A DNA stretch of 52,257 nucleotides from Eubacterium sp. (GTDB taxonomy: Bacteria > Bacillota > Clostridia > Lachnospirales > Lachnospiraceae): the NCBI GenBank assembly GCA_017614395.1, contig JAGABX010000149.1, forward strand, positions 1 to 52,257, given 5' to 3'. The notes below the pieces were generated by a model, which saw nothing but the letters and a program-made list of their open reading frames with translations, had not been told where the DNA came from and made no database searches. Position numbers and translations under genes: made by a program. Positions 37,953 to 48,194 of the stretch are shown in pieces; position 1 is the stretch's first letter, and each line of letters starts with the position of its first letter.

Positions 37953-38711
37953 TTAATTTTTGTCAAAATACTCTCTCAGCTTCGAATGCAGTTCATTGTT
38001 TGTTATGGATTTCAGCAAATAACCTGTCGGTTTGAGGGATAATACCTGCATGATACTGTCGCGGTCGCTCTTTCCGGTGAGAAACATGACCGGTATATCC
38101 CTGGTGGTAGCCTCACTGCGAAGCATTTCCAGTACCTGCGGCCCACTCGTCACGGGCATTTCGTAATCAAGCAGTATCAGGTCGACATTGTTTTTCGCAA
38201 GCCATGTGATCGCCTGTATTCCCGAATTTACCATAGATACCTTGTAACTGTCTTTGAGCCACTCCCTGATCATATGCATGTAATCGAGATCATCATCAAC
38301 TATCAGGATATTTCTTTTCATTGTGTCGATGGAAAACGATGTCATGAACTTTTTTATCTCCTCCAAAAACTCGTCCATGTTCAGCGGTCGTTCAAACCAC
38401 TTCCAGACATAGTCCTTGTTGATCAGTCGCAATGCCGAGTCATATTCGCTCTTGGAACCAATCATGCAGAGAACCTTTTCCTTGCCGCTGCATAATGATG
38501 CGAGATATGTCAGCAGATCACTGTCCGATATGATATTATCATCGAGATATACTATAAAAAGATCGGCTTTCTCCTCATATTTCGCAAGCTCGCCTATAGA
38601 CTTGCCGCCGAAGGTGGATTTTACATCAACGGTTCCGAGTTTCATCTCAAGACCGCGAACTATGAACGATTCCGCCTCAGCTACTATGACCACATGTCGT
38701 TTTACCCCCAT
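37953..38711 (-). CDS. Double-receiver response regulator without output domain
   Basis: A 252-residue protein of two receiver-like domains. The first (about 5-125) is degenerate: its acidic pocket is reduced to AEAES, though D57 in FIVYLDD could still be modified. The second (131-252) is complete: ILIVDDD, D182 in LILLDYEMP, T near 207 in MFLTGK, K near 227 in YLLKS. There is no DNA-binding or enzymatic domain, so it should act as a phosphate relay or by protein contact. The start at 38711 is chosen over a codon at 38765 because AGGAGGG precedes it. It lies 111 bases after the ECF-propeller kinase gene, whose HPt domain is a likely phosphate source. Confidence 0.85.
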   Translation of the reverse strand: MGVKRHVVIVAEAESFIVRGLEMKLGTVDVKSTFGGKSIGELAKYEEKADLFIVYLDDNIISDSDLLTYLASLCSGKEKVLCMIGSKSEYDSALRLINKDYVWKWFERPLNMDEFLEEIKKFMTSFSIDTMKRNILIVDDDLDYMHMIREWLKDSYKVSMVNSGIQAITWLAKNNVDLILLDYEMPVTSGPQVLEMLRSEATTRDIPVMFLTGKSDRDSIMQVLSLKPTGYLLKSITNNELHSKLREYFDKN

Positions 38712-38822
38712 ATTTATCCCTCCTGAACATGAATGTTTATCTGATTTAAACCATCCATTTTCCAAAACATTCGTACCAAAAACCGTAGTCTCTCCTACAT
38801 TATCTATATTTTACACTAAAAC

Positions 38823-41800
38823 CTACTTATTTTCAAGCAATTCCTGTATTTCGTCCCACTGCAGGGCATACAGTTTCTTGCCGATTTCCTGTATAACCTC
38901 GTCATCCTCCGGCGGTAGTTTAAACTCCTTCAATGAATTCAATACCATCTCCGCGAGATCATAATCCTCAGCAGCAGCAAATTCCTTTAATGAAGCATAT
39001 GCATCGGCTAACATCGCCGGATCAACCTCCTCGCGGGTGTCCTCCGTTTCTGACTCTCCGTCCCCGACCGCGTTCGGATTCAGAGGAGATAACGATTCCA
39101 TGAACGACTCATACATCTGTAAAAAGCCCTCAGTTTCGTTTTTGATCGTATCGATATCCTCCGCATGCCCGGCATCCTCGAGGTGTTGTGCCAGTGCATT
39201 TAACTCCATCGCTCCGATTATCCGGGCCGAACTTTTTAACGCATGAACCTTGATGGTGTAGTTTTTCCAATCCTCTTCTTCATAAAATCCGCGGATTTCA
39301 TCGGATTTTTCACGGATCGATTTGAAAAAGATTCCGAGCATTGACATATACATCTCTTCATCAGCATTGTTTTTCAAGCCCTCAGATGTATCTATCGACG
39401 GAAGGTCTGCGAGCCAATCCGGAAGGGTTGACTGAGACTTATTATCTCCATCAGAAACGGTTCCGTCTGATCCGGTATTTTCACTTTCCGCTATTCCGTT
39501 GCTGCCATTTCCTGCCGCCTTTTTCTCTGACGAATCCGTGCCTCCGTCCTTCGGTTTTTTCTCAGCCTTTTTCATCTTGGCTGGATTGATGTATTCGCGC
39601 ATCTTTTTCTCGAGTTTCAACCCATCAATCGGTTTTGCAAGATAGTCGTTGAAGCCCTCATTCAAATACATCTCCTTCATGCCGGATACCGCGTTTGCTG
39701 TCAGGGCAATTACCGGTGTCGTAACTCCGCGTTCGCGAAGCTCATGAAGTGTTTCTATTCCATCCATCTCCGGCATCATGTGATCGAGGAATATGACATC
39801 GAATTCTTTTTCTGCGGTAAGATTCAGGCATTCCCTGCCGCCTCCTGCTGTCGTTACCTGAACGCGGGATCGTTTCAGAAGTCCTGACGCAACTGCAAGA
39901 TTCATTTCGTTGTCATCTACAACAAGAATGTGAGCATCAGGGGCAATAAACAACGGCATTGACGGGTCTCCACCGCCAAGTTCGCCGCGTTTCGCTGCCA
40001 TTTTCCAGTCGACGCCAATCGGTTTCCCCGAAATGATATTTTGAGGGATCGTGAAATAGAATTCCGAGCCCTGGCCGTAAACACTCTCACAATGCAATTC
40101 GCCACCCATCATCTCTATCATCTGTCTGGCTATGTCGAGTCCCAAACCGGTTCCCTGAATATTGCGGTTCTTTTTCTCGTCCAAACGCTCGAAAGGTTTG
40201 AACAGCTTTTCCATATCCTCTTCCCTGATGCCTATGCCGGTATCCTTGACTCTAAACTCGAGCATTACCTGGCTGTCTCCGGTATTCGGTCTCTCGTTTT
40301 CATCAGATTCAGGTATTTCCTCTATCCCGGGCAATCCGATCGTTCCGGCCGGGAGCGCGGTTATTTCCTGTTTATTCATTCTGAAGCTGACTTCACCGTG
40401 TGGCGTATATTTCACTGCATTGGATAAAAGATTCAAAAGTATCTGCCGTAACCGCACGTCATCACCATACAGCACCGATGGAATCATATCGTCAACATAT
40501 GTATGGAATACAAGATGTTTCTCGTCACATCGAACCTTAACCATAGCAGTGAGCGATGCCAAGAATTCACCCATATCGTATTTTTCAGCAACTAAATTCA
40601 TCTTGCCGGATTCGATCTTGGACAGATCGAGAATATCATTCACAATTGAAAGCAGGCTGTTTGATGCCACCCGAATATCGAGAGCCCTGTCACGAACCTC
40701 GTCAGATACATCGTCGCGCAGAATCAATTCGTCCATTCCCATGATTGCATTGATAGGAGTACGAATCTCATGGGACATGTTCGCGAGAAACCTTGATTTT
40801 GCCTGGTTGGCGTTTTCAGCCTCCTCCTTGGCACGGGCAATTTCGACATACTGGTCATTAATGATGGCCATACTTTTGAACCGCGTCAAAAGCCAAACAA
40901 TGAATACTACAAAAAGGCTGCCCACGCACGCCAAATATATCTTGAAATACGGTCTTTCATAGAGCTGTGAATTTTTTTCAACGGAGAACGATGCCTCCTT
41001 GAGCACCGTGTCGTTGACACCGTCAAAGACCTGAACCCTCAACTTGTATTTCCCGTATGGGAGATTTGTAAACGTTAACGGTACCATCTCATCCTGATGA
41101 CAGACAAGAGCGCCAGTATCCGAGCCTTCAAGCCAGATTTTTACCAGCGGATTAGACAGTGAATAGTTTAAGAAAGCCACGTTGATGGCTATTTTTTTCG
41201 CAGCCTTCGGAATAACAAACGATCCGTCTGAATACGCGTAAATCTTTTCATCGTCCGCTGTTATATCGTTGATTCGAATAGCATAGTCATTATCATTTTT
41301 ATCATAAGTTTTTGTTGACACACGTCGGACGCCGTCAATACAGCACAGATACAGATCGTCATCCATGACCGCGTTCCACGCGTTAGCGGTCAATGAAGTG
41401 TAGAACCCCCGTGTTCGGTTCAACAGGGCATAATTATATCCTTCTGTATCCGCGAGCAAATCCTTTGTATTTACTATAAAGATTCCGGCGCTCGAGCTGA
41501 TCCAGGCAGTTCCGTCATCCGAAAGGTAAACATCATAGTTATTTGTATAAGGAAAGTTTTTCAGTCGATGAATCCGTTTTCCGTTATCATGGTATATGGC
41601 ATTACTGGTTATGTATAAAAAGCCGTCCTCGCAGGGAATTATCCTAAGTACAACGAGCGAAGCAAGCCCCTGGTGAATTCCGATATGACGGGATATCCGG
41701 CTGCCGCTTATCTCATATATTCCGGCACCGTCTGTAGCTACCATTATCGTGCCGTCTACCTTTTCATACATGGCCAGGACCTGTGGCGTGGCAAATCCAT

Positions 41801-43820
41801 CCTTCTCACCAATCGTTGCAACAACATGGCCATGACGTATCATGGACAGCCCCATGTTCGATGCGGCAAATATTGTTCCGTCCTGCTTTCTTTCAATAGC
41901 GAGGCGGAAACGGCCTCCGAGTGTACCATTCGTTTCATTGAAGGTTTTAATCGAACCATCCGGAAAAACACAAACCAACCCATCTGTACCATAGGTTGAC
42001 AGCCAAATCTTGCCGGTGGAATCCTGCATGATATGACGTACACGAACCCCCCTAAGTCTTTCCACATACCGGTAGTTTCGCTTTTTATAGTCTCTCCTGT
42101 CCAATACTGCCAGTCCGTCATCCATCCCGATCAGTATTTCCTTGTCCGTCACGAGTTGGGCGTTTACCACGCTCTCCTCCAGACCGGAATTGACAAACAC
42201 ATCCTCAAACGGAGTTCTGGCATATTTCATTATCCCCTGCTTGTTTGAAGCGAACCAGATATTATCCTGATAATCTGTTGTTACATCACTGATCGAGTTC
42301 TCAAATTCTGATTCCGGAATAGTGATTCGTCCACGGTCATCTATGAATCCCAATCCATTCTCTCCACAAAAGTATACTCGTTTTTCGGTCTTATCAAAAA
42401 GCAGTTTGTTAAAATACGCCACATCCTTCGTAGTGTATGTTTTGATGCACTCTATAGCGTTATTTTCGTATTTTACGCAATCTATACGATTCTGACCCGT
42501 TCCGATCATGTATTCCCTGTCTGTCTGTCCGCGTCCGATTGCTGTGTAGTAAAGTCCTTCCTCATTTGCAGCTAAAAAAACCGCCTTGACCTTTTTATCC
42601 TTGACAAAAAAGACCATGCCGTCATTTGATACAGCACCGATGATGCCGTCGGTACCCATGACCATGGAACGTACATATCCGGTCACGCGGGAATCATGTA
42701 TCGTCGTTATTTTCCCTCTCCTGTCAATAACGGCTAAATCCACCGTAGTTCCGACATACACATTGCCACGTTCATCCTCACATATGGAGCGGATTGAATC
42801 AGCGCCGAGCCCGTCATGGGAAGTATAGAACTTGATTTCTCGTGTTTTGGTATCGTAGCAGGCAATTCCACTCTCATTTGTCCCGATCCAGAGCTTCCCC
42901 CTCGAATCAACAAATAACTGCATGACTGTATTGATTTTCTCATCCGGATAAACACGTACGAATTTCGTCCCCTCGTATCGATAGAGTCCGGAGTAGGAAC
43001 CCGCCCAGAGATAACCGTCAGGCGTTTGGGCTATTGCGTTAATTTCCGAGGTTTCCAGTCCGGCCTCCACCCCGTACAGTATCGCTTCGTACTCAGACGT
43101 AATTCCTGTAGCGTATGATGTTTTACTATACAGCAAGCTAACCGATGTTGCGGTTATGAGTGTAAAGAATAAAACAGGAAGCCAAACCTCCCGCTCATGT
43201 TTCTTTTTCTTTGGTTTTGTTTCTATGGATTCGTCGTCCTCCTGATCATCTCTTTTCAAATGAATTTTTGAAAACAGCCTTCGGGTTCCTTCAACCGAAA
43301 GAGCCGCAATGAGCAGGCTGAATACTTTGTCAGGCATCTCAACAAAAAACTCGGAAAGCACGGTGTTAAGAATGGGTACATCAATATTTTGTGAAAGCAT
43401 GTCAAACAGGGCGTCACCCCAGGCATTCCCTGTGTATCCGTCCTTCAACACGATATTAACCGGTGAAGTGGCGGCAACTGCCACAAGACCGGTGAGTGCA
43501 GCAGCAGTCAGAATATGGAACGCATCCTTTTTTTCTCTCTCTCGTGGATAGACATGGCCTATAGTCAGACCTATTGCTATGCTGATAAGCATATACCAAG
43601 CGGAAAAAATGCCAAACAGGCCCCGGATCAAACTGCATACGGCACCCGTGCATGCACCCGTCACCGGACCGATAACGATCGCAACTATGAATGTTCCTAT
43701 TGAATCCAACCAAACAGGCGCAGACAGGCGTGTTGCAATCATGCCACCTATAAGGTTTATTACTATACACAGCAGGATAACGCCTGTCTGATGTATTCGT
43801 ATTCTCACTTTTGATTGCAT
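38823..43820 (-). CDS. Hybrid histidine kinase with ECF S-component-like membrane domain and Reg_prop beta-propeller
   Basis: A 1665-residue sensor. Residues 8-180 resemble the membrane S component of ECF vitamin transporters ([20 protein letters not shown], then [17 protein letters not shown]). A membrane segment at 213-234 is followed by repeats of a two-component regulator propeller (about 245-845; for example [31 protein letters not shown]), then a Y_Y_Y domain (about 870-948). A membrane segment at 959-981 leads to HisKA (H1017), ATPase (GTGLGLDI), a receiver (D1346) and HPt (H1526), with a helical C-terminal extension. Ends and topology imply the propeller lies outside the cell. The ATG at 43820 has GAGAGGG upstream. 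It follows the repeat-protein gene by 66 bases. Confidence 0.87.
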   Translation of the reverse strand: MQSKVRIRIHQTGVILLCIVINLIGGMIATRLSAPVWLDSIGTFIVAIVIGPVTGACTGAVCSLIRGLFGIFSAWYMLISIAIGLTIGHVYPREREKKDAFHILTAAALTGLVAVAATSPVNIVLKDGYTGNAWGDALFDMLSQNIDVPILNTVLSEFFVEMPDKVFSLLIAALSVEGTRRLFSKIHLKRDDQEDDESIETKPKKKKHEREVWLPVLFFTLITATSVSLLYSKTSYATGITSEYEAILYGVEAGLETSEINAIAQTPDGYLWAGSYSGLYRYEGTKFVRVYPDEKINTVMQLFVDSRGKLWIGTNESGIACYDTKTREIKFYTSHDGLGADSIRSICEDERGNVYVGTTVDLAVIDRRGKITTIHDSRVTGYVRSMVMGTDGIIGAVSNDGMVFFVKDKKVKAVFLAANEEGLYYTAIGRGQTDREYMIGTGQNRIDCVKYENNAIECIKTYTTKDVAYFNKLLFDKTEKRVYFCGENGLGFIDDRGRITIPESEFENSISDVTTDYQDNIWFASNKQGIMKYARTPFEDVFVNSGLEESVVNAQLVTDKEILIGMDDGLAVLDRRDYKKRNYRYVERLRGVRVRHIMQDSTGKIWLSTYGTDGLVCVFPDGSIKTFNETNGTLGGRFRLAIERKQDGTIFAASNMGLSMIRHGHVVATIGEKDGFATPQVLAMYEKVDGTIMVATDGAGIYEISGSRISRHIGIHQGLASLVVLRIIPCEDGFLYITSNAIYHDNGKRIHRLKNFPYTNNYDVYLSDDGTAWISSSAGIFIVNTKDLLADTEGYNYALLNRTRGFYTSLTANAWNAVMDDDLYLCCIDGVRRVSTKTYDKNDNDYAIRINDITADDEKIYAYSDGSFVIPKAAKKIAINVAFLNYSLSNPLVKIWLEGSDTGALVCHQDEMVPLTFTNLPYGKYKLRVQVFDGVNDTVLKEASFSVEKNSQLYERPYFKIYLACVGSLFVVFIVWLLTRFKSMAIINDQYVEIARAKEEAENANQAKSRFLANMSHEIRTPINAIMGMDELILRDDVSDEVRDRALDIRVASNSLLSIVNDILDLSKIESGKMNLVAEKYDMGEFLASLTAMVKVRCDEKHLVFHTYVDDMIPSVLYGDDVRLRQILLNLLSNAVKYTPHGEVSFRMNKQEITALPAGTIGLPGIEEIPESDENERPNTGDSQVMLEFRVKDTGIGIREEDMEKLFKPFERLDEKKNRNIQGTGLGLDIARQMIEMMGGELHCESVYGQGSEFYFTIPQNIISGKPIGVDWKMAAKRGELGGGDPSMPLFIAPDAHILVVDDNEMNLAVASGLLKRSRVQVTTAGGGRECLNLTAEKEFDVIFLDHMMPEMDGIETLHELRERGVTTPVIALTANAVSGMKEMYLNEGFNDYLAKPIDGLKLEKKMREYINPAKMKKAEKKPKDGGTDSSEKKAAGNGSNGIAESENTGSDGTVSDGDNKSQSTLPDWLADLPSIDTSEGLKNNADEEMYMSMLGIFFKSIREKSDEIRGFYEEEDWKNYTIKVHALKSSARIIGAMELNALAQHLEDAGHAEDIDTIKNETEGFLQMYESFMESLSPLNPNAVGDGESETEDTREEVDPAMLADAYASLKEFAAAEDYDLAEMVLNSLKEFKLPPEDDEVIQEIGKKLYALQWDEIQELLENK

Positions 43821-43843
43821 TTTTTCCCTCTCATTATTATTTA

Positions 43844-43872
43844 GGGGCAACAGGGCAATGCCCCGTTACCCC
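43844..43872 (-). other. Strong intercistronic hairpin
   Basis: GGGGTAACGGGGC and GCCCTGTTGCCCC form a 13-base stem with two G-T pairs and a three-base loop, just after the repeat-protein stop and before the kinase start. No T-run follows. It could stabilise the upstream message or partly reduce downstream expression, changing the ratio of the two products. Confidence 0.6.
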
Positions 43873-43886
43873 ACCATATCTGCTTT

Positions 43887-46800
43887 TTAAACGGGCTGAT
43901 CCAGGAAATACATCAACTTGTCCGTATCAAGCGAAACCTCTGCGGAATCGCACTCATTATACGCTTCCATATCTGCCGTGCCGGCGTAATAATTCTCCGG
44001 ATGGCCTGTGTTCACAGCCTCATTATATGCCACATCATCCTGATCTGACATCATCGACAGATATGTCGTATTTTCCTTGAGTGTACCCTGAGTGTCCACA
44101 TAACTGTAGGTAATCTGCATCCTGTAACTCATGGACATCCCCGTGTCGTCCTTGACCGCTACTGAAATAACTTTGAAATTGGCGCTGTCCGGCAGCAGCG
44201 TGCGGATATTACTGATTGCCCGCAATGCTGTTACTTCCATTTCGTTCATAGTTTTGAACTCTTCCAATCGAGCACCGTCAACAAATTGTCTCTCCTGCAT
44301 GGTCAACCGGTCATATTCCTGTTCGATAGCGAGAACGTCCGCGAATGATGAATCCTCAGTCAGTGAATCGATTCGTGTCGCGATATCACGAACCGTTTTC
44401 AGATCAACATCCTTGTACTTTTCGAGAAGTTCGGCATTTTCAACCTCGTTCTGCTTGTCATACGGTACAGCGTTGTAGTCCTGAAGCGCTTTGTTAAAAT
44501 CCTCCTGAGTAGGTATGCCCGATTCCTCGAGTTTGCTGATTGAACTGTTCGCTGTTTCTATAACTCCGGCCGTTTCAGAATAACCAATTATCTCTTTGAT
44601 TGTAAAAACTCCTACAACCGCTATTGCTATCGCTACAATCACAATAGCGATAATCAGTACTGTCCGCGAGCCGGTTTTACTCTTGACTTTTTCATCAGCA
44701 ACCGGTGTCACTTCTTCCGCGTCATTTTCCCGTGACGCCTCGGTCAGCTCAGGTTGGGGCTTGGCTGCCTCCTGAGTTATTTGTCCTGACGGCGTTTCCT
44801 CCGCCGCCCCAGGGTTCCGAAAGGGCCGCGCCTTATCTTTATTATCAGGGTTCGGATTCATGGTCAATTCCGTCTGAGGACCCTCCGGGAACTCGACAGG
44901 CGGCACATCCTTGTACGGATTTTCAACCGGATCCGGCATTGGAGATTCCGGAATAGTTGCATCAGGGAAATCCCAATCGTCCAAATCATTGATCAGAGCA
45001 TCCGCAGACGGTTCATCCGGAAATACTATCTGAGGAATGTCACCGTCATAAACCACGGCAGGAGACTCTCCTTCATCCGGCAGACCATCATCATAGACGG
45101 ATTCAGCGTCGTTTTCATCGTCATCGGTTCCGATGTCTATCCGGTTTTGCTGTTCCTCATCGCCGTCATCGGTTCCGACGTCTATCCGGTTCTGTTGTTC
45201 CTCTTCATCGTCATCGGTTCCGACGTCTATCCGGTTCTGTTGTTCCTCATCGTCGTCATCGGTTCCGACGTCTATCCGGTTCTGTTGTTCCTCATCGTCG
45301 TCATCGGTTCCGATGTCTATCCGGTTCTGTTGTTCCTCATCGTCGTCATCGGTTCCGATGTCTATCCGGTTCTGTTGTTCCTCATCGTCGTATGTGGGCT
45401 CACCACCTATTCGGTTCTCCCGACTTTCCTCATCATTTTCAGCGAGCACCGTCGAAACCTTGTTTTCCTCGAGAGCTTTTTCCTCTTTACCTTCGGTGTC
45501 AACCTTTGCGTCAGCGAAAGCCCTGCTCTCAGTTTCGACTACGCCGAGACTCTCGTCCTCCCCAATCTCAGCCTCTATTTTATTTTCATCCGCAATGTCG
45601 GGCGGTTTTTCCTCTGAAGCAACAATATCTTCCTTATTGTAGAGGTGTTTTTCCACCATCTCCTCAGGCAGTACCTCCTCTGTGGCAGATACGGGTGGAA
45701 TTTCAGAGGCAACCCATGCATCTTCCGGCTCTTCAACCGTGGGTTCATCTGTTTCATCGGCCTCAGGCTCTGTCAGTTCGGAAATTGTTTCAGTCACTGA
45801 TCCCTCTGTTTCATCTGTCTCATCGGCCTCAGGCTCTGTCAGTTCGGAAATTGTTTCAGTCACTGATCCCTCTGTTTCATCTGTTTCATCTGTCTCATCG
45901 GCCTCAAGTTCTGCCGCTGCCTCCTGATATTTTTCCAACAGATCAGACGGCAACTCTACGTCCGGCATTTCATCAACTGTTTCATTTGGGATTTCATCCG
46001 GTTGTTCATCCAAAATTACTTTCGGTTCAGTATCCTCATCCAATGGTTTTATAGGCTTTTGCAATGGAATATTCGCTGATTTTCCATCCTCATCGGGATC
46101 AATCAGGTGAAACTCCTCAATCGGACGTTTACCCTCCTGGGCTTTCTTTTTTTTCTTTCCGAAAAGACCTCCCAGCAGACCTTTTTTCTCCTTACCCTTT
46201 TCCTGTTTGCCTTTTCCCTCTTTTTCCTCTGTTGGAATGTCGAGGAACTCAACGGTCGACTCATTCGGTAACGCATCTAATGTCTGTGGCTCACCAAATC
46301 CGGGCATTTCCAATGCGTCTTCTAATTTGATGACCTGTCCGTCATCCTCGTCCTCCGATTGCTCCTCCTCTGACTCGGGCTCAGAAAGATCGGATGTAAG
46401 ATCATCCATCTCAATCTGTGCAAAATCATCACTGGAAATCTCCGACTCAGTCTCAAAATCTGACGAAGGGCGGTCAAACGAAAGCCCTAAGTCTGCTATT
46501 ACGTTTGATTCCTCTTCTTCTCCTGAGGAAATACCGATTACGACATTCGTTTCATCTTCCGGTTCATCAGGAATATTGATTGCAACAGCAGACTCATCTT
46601 CCGGCTCATCAGGAATATTGATTGCAACAGCAGACTCTTCTTCCGGTTCCTCCGGAATGCTGATTGCTGCTTCAGGCTCTTCTTCCGGTTCATCAGGAAT
46701 GCTGATTGCTGCTTCAGGCTCTTCTTCCGGCTCATCAGGAATGCTGATTGCTGCTTTAGGCTCTTCTTCCGGCTCATCAGGAATGCTGATTGCTGCTTCA

Positions 46801-47846
46801 GGCTCTTCTTCCGGTTCATCAGAAATCACTGTCTCTGCATATTGTCCCGCTGTTATATCAACTATAGGTTCAGATATATCTGATACATAATCTGTCGAAT
46901 AACCATCTGAGTATGTTTCAGTTCCTGAAGCACCGCTCCTGTATGATGCGGCATCCCATGTCCCGACTAATCTGGTTCCGGAGGTTTCAGATTTATCTTC
47001 AGTCTGCAAAGACCAATCCTCCGGTACGTCCTCTCGCGTCGGAACAATCAACCTGTCTGACATCATCGGTTCATTCTGCGGTTGCTCCTGAGCCACCGGG
47101 TCACCTGACAAAATACTGTCAGATACCTGTTCTTCTAACACGGCGGAGGCTTCTTCCGGCGTTTCTGTTACCGTCGTTTCCTCTATTGGTTCCTCAATAT
47201 GGGTTTCTTCTTCCTCGGCTGCCTTGCGGACTGCTTCCTCCTCAGCCGCCTTGCGCGCTACTTCCTCCTCGGCTGCCTTGCGGGCCGCTTCCTCCTCAGC
47301 CGCCTTGCGCGCTACTTCCTCCTCGGCTGCCTTGCGGGCCGCTTCTTCCTCAGCCGCCTTTCGGGCCGCTTCTTCCTCGGCTGCCTTGCGGGCTGCTTCC
47401 TCCTCAGCCGCCTTGCGGGCTGCTTCTTCCTCGGCTGCCTTGCGGGCTGCTTCTTCCTCGGCTGCCTTGCGGGCTGCTTCCTCCTCGGCTGCCTTGCGGG
47501 CTGCTTCTTCCTCAGCCGCCTTGCGAGCCGCTTCTTCCTCGGCTGCCTTGCGGGCTGCTTCCTCCTCGGCTGCCTTGCGGGCCTCCTCCGGATGCTCTTT
47601 GTCATATAGCCCCTGCAGATAATCCTTCCACATTATACGCGAAAGATCTGCGATGCTGGCGCCACAAACCCGGCAGTGCATCTGTGAAATCAGATTCATG
47701 ACACCGCAAGAACACCACCACTTTGCCTTATCAGTGGCCGGCATATATAACATGTCGGCATCCCTGTCAGTCAGTCTGCGGTATTCCCTGCGATAAATCT
47801 CCGCCAGATCCTTGCCCAGCGCCTCTTCGGCCGTTTTCAATTCCAT
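43887..47846 (-). CDS. Large zinc-ribbon, repeat-rich, single-span membrane protein of unknown function
   Basis: A 1319-residue protein I cannot assign to a family. Residues 1-85 hold a small zinc ribbon (C45, C47, C58, C61: WWCSCGV and CRVCG). About 14 copies of a RKAAEEEAA-type unit (90-215) predict a highly charged long helix. Acidic repeats follow: [14 protein letters not shown] (about seven), a basic patch ([20 protein letters not shown]), a 22-residue unit twice, and [15 protein letters not shown] (six). One membrane segment (about 1064-1088, [19 protein letters not shown]) precedes a 230-residue C-terminal domain, presumably outside. There is no signal peptide, so the N terminus should be cytoplasmic. 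The start at 47846 has GGGAG twelve bases upstream. It lies between xseB and the ECF-propeller kinase. Confidence 0.82.
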   Translation of the reverse strand: MELKTAEEALGKDLAEIYRREYRRLTDRDADMLYMPATDKAKWWCSCGVMNLISQMHCRVCGASIADLSRIMWKDYLQGLYDKEHPEEARKAAEEEAARKAAEEEAARKAAEEEAARKAAEEEAARKAAEEEAARKAAEEEAARKAAEEEAARKAAEEEAARKAAEEEAARKAAEEEVARKAAEEEAARKAAEEEVARKAAEEEAVRKAAEEEETHIEEPIEETTVTETPEEASAVLEEQVSDSILSGDPVAQEQPQNEPMMSDRLIVPTREDVPEDWSLQTEDKSETSGTRLVGTWDAASYRSGASGTETYSDGYSTDYVSDISEPIVDITAGQYAETVISDEPEEEPEAAISIPDEPEEEPKAAISIPDEPEEEPEAAISIPDEPEEEPEAAISIPEEPEEESAVAINIPDEPEDESAVAINIPDEPEDETNVVIGISSGEEEESNVIADLGLSFDRPSSDFETESEISSDDFAQIEMDDLTSDLSEPESEEEQSEDEDDGQVIKLEDALEMPGFGEPQTLDALPNESTVEFLDIPTEEKEGKGKQEKGKEKKGLLGGLFGKKKKKAQEGKRPIEEFHLIDPDEDGKSANIPLQKPIKPLDEDTEPKVILDEQPDEIPNETVDEMPDVELPSDLLEKYQEAAAELEADETDETDETEGSVTETISELTEPEADETDETEGSVTETISELTEPEADETDEPTVEEPEDAWVASEIPPVSATEEVLPEEMVEKHLYNKEDIVASEEKPPDIADENKIEAEIGEDESLGVVETESRAFADAKVDTEGKEEKALEENKVSTVLAENDEESRENRIGGEPTYDDEEQQNRIDIGTDDDDEEQQNRIDIGTDDDDEEQQNRIDVGTDDDDEEQQNRIDVGTDDDEEEQQNRIDVGTDDGDEEQQNRIDIGTDDDENDAESVYDDGLPDEGESPAVVYDGDIPQIVFPDEPSADALINDLDDWDFPDATIPESPMPDPVENPYKDVPPVEFPEGPQTELTMNPNPDNKDKARPFRNPGAAEETPSGQITQEAAKPQPELTEASRENDAEEVTPVADEKVKSKTGSRTVLIIAIVIVAIAIAVVGVFTIKEIIGYSETAGVIETANSSISKLEESGIPTQEDFNKALQDYNAVPYDKQNEVENAELLEKYKDVDLKTVRDIATRIDSLTEDSSFADVLAIEQEYDRLTMQERQFVDGARLEEFKTMNEMEVTALRAISNIRTLLPDSANFKVISVAVKDDTGMSMSYRMQITYSYVDTQGTLKENTTYLSMMSDQDDVAYNEAVNTGHPENYYAGTADMEAYNECDSAEVSLDTDKLMYFLDQPV
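45121..45390 (-). repeat. Six 45-base tandem repeats
   Basis: Six nearly identical 45-base units encode EEQQNRID(I/V)GTDDDD. Unit-to-unit changes are mostly single bases, which indicates recent expansion or gene conversion. Confidence 0.9.
45754..45885 (-). repeat. Two 66-base tandem repeats
   Basis: Two 66-base units encode the Thr/Glu-rich 22-residue segment [20 protein letters not shown] plus two residues. They are virtually identical, and a third partial copy follows. Confidence 0.85.
46556..46822 (-). repeat. About seven 42-base tandem repeats
   Basis: Units of 42 bases encode [14 protein letters not shown] and variants ([14 protein letters not shown]). The copies grade from near-identical to diverged along the array. 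Confidence 0.85.
47214..47594 (-). repeat. About fourteen 27-base tandem repeats
   Basis: Units of 27 bases encode RKAAEEEAA. Two alternating DNA versions (with Ala codons read on the plus strand as gccgcc or gctgcc) suggest that pairs of units were duplicated together. The coding pattern and absence of spacers rule out CRISPR. Confidence 0.9.
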
Positions 47847-47927
47847 GTTTTTTTCAATCTCCCTGCTATTGATTTCTAACACTCCTGCAGTTAAAAATCT
47901 GTCACTGCATCCCTATGCTCTTCGGCA

Positions 47928-48161
47928 TCAGTTTTCCTCTCTGACAATCTGCAGCTCCTTTTCAACACCCTCCAGATGTTCCTTCGCCTTCGCTGCTAAT
48001 TCCACGCCCTCTTTATACAGAACTATCGAATCAGACAACGGCATGTTTCCTGCCGCTAAACGGGTATTTATTTCCTCTAATCTTTTGAGCGCAGATTCAA
48101 CATCAAACCGTTCATCTTCGTTATCCGTTGTCTCCGTCTCTTTAGTTTCCATGTCTTCCAT
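47928..48161 (-). CDS. xseB: Exodeoxyribonuclease VII small subunit
   Basis: A 77-residue XseB. The conserved core FDVESALKRLEEINTRLAAGNMPLSDSIVLYKEGVELA forms two helices that bind the XseA C-terminal region. A polar, acidic N-terminal extension of about 18 residues is slightly longer than in many relatives. GAGGAGGG precedes the ATG. It lies 33 bases after xseA, the usual order, and 81 bases before the repeat-protein gene. Confidence 0.95.
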   Translation of the reverse strand: MEDMETKETETTDNEDERFDVESALKRLEEINTRLAAGNMPLSDSIVLYKEGVELAAKAKEHLEGVEKELQIVREEN

Positions 48162-48194
48162 TTCTTTCCCTCCTCATTTCCGCTCCTGTGTTGC

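Noticed and set aside
47214-47594. Regular 27-base repeats resembling a CRISPR-like array
   Set aside because: There are no spacers, the units are contiguous and in frame, and they encode RKAAEEEAA within a long gene.
47224-47622. Open frames on the plus strand across the repeat arrays (Ser/Ala- and Leu/Cys-rich)
   Set aside because: They mirror the repeats of the minus-strand gene, have no ribosome site and have no protein-like composition outside the repeats. The same applies to frames opposite 45121-45390 and 46556-46822.
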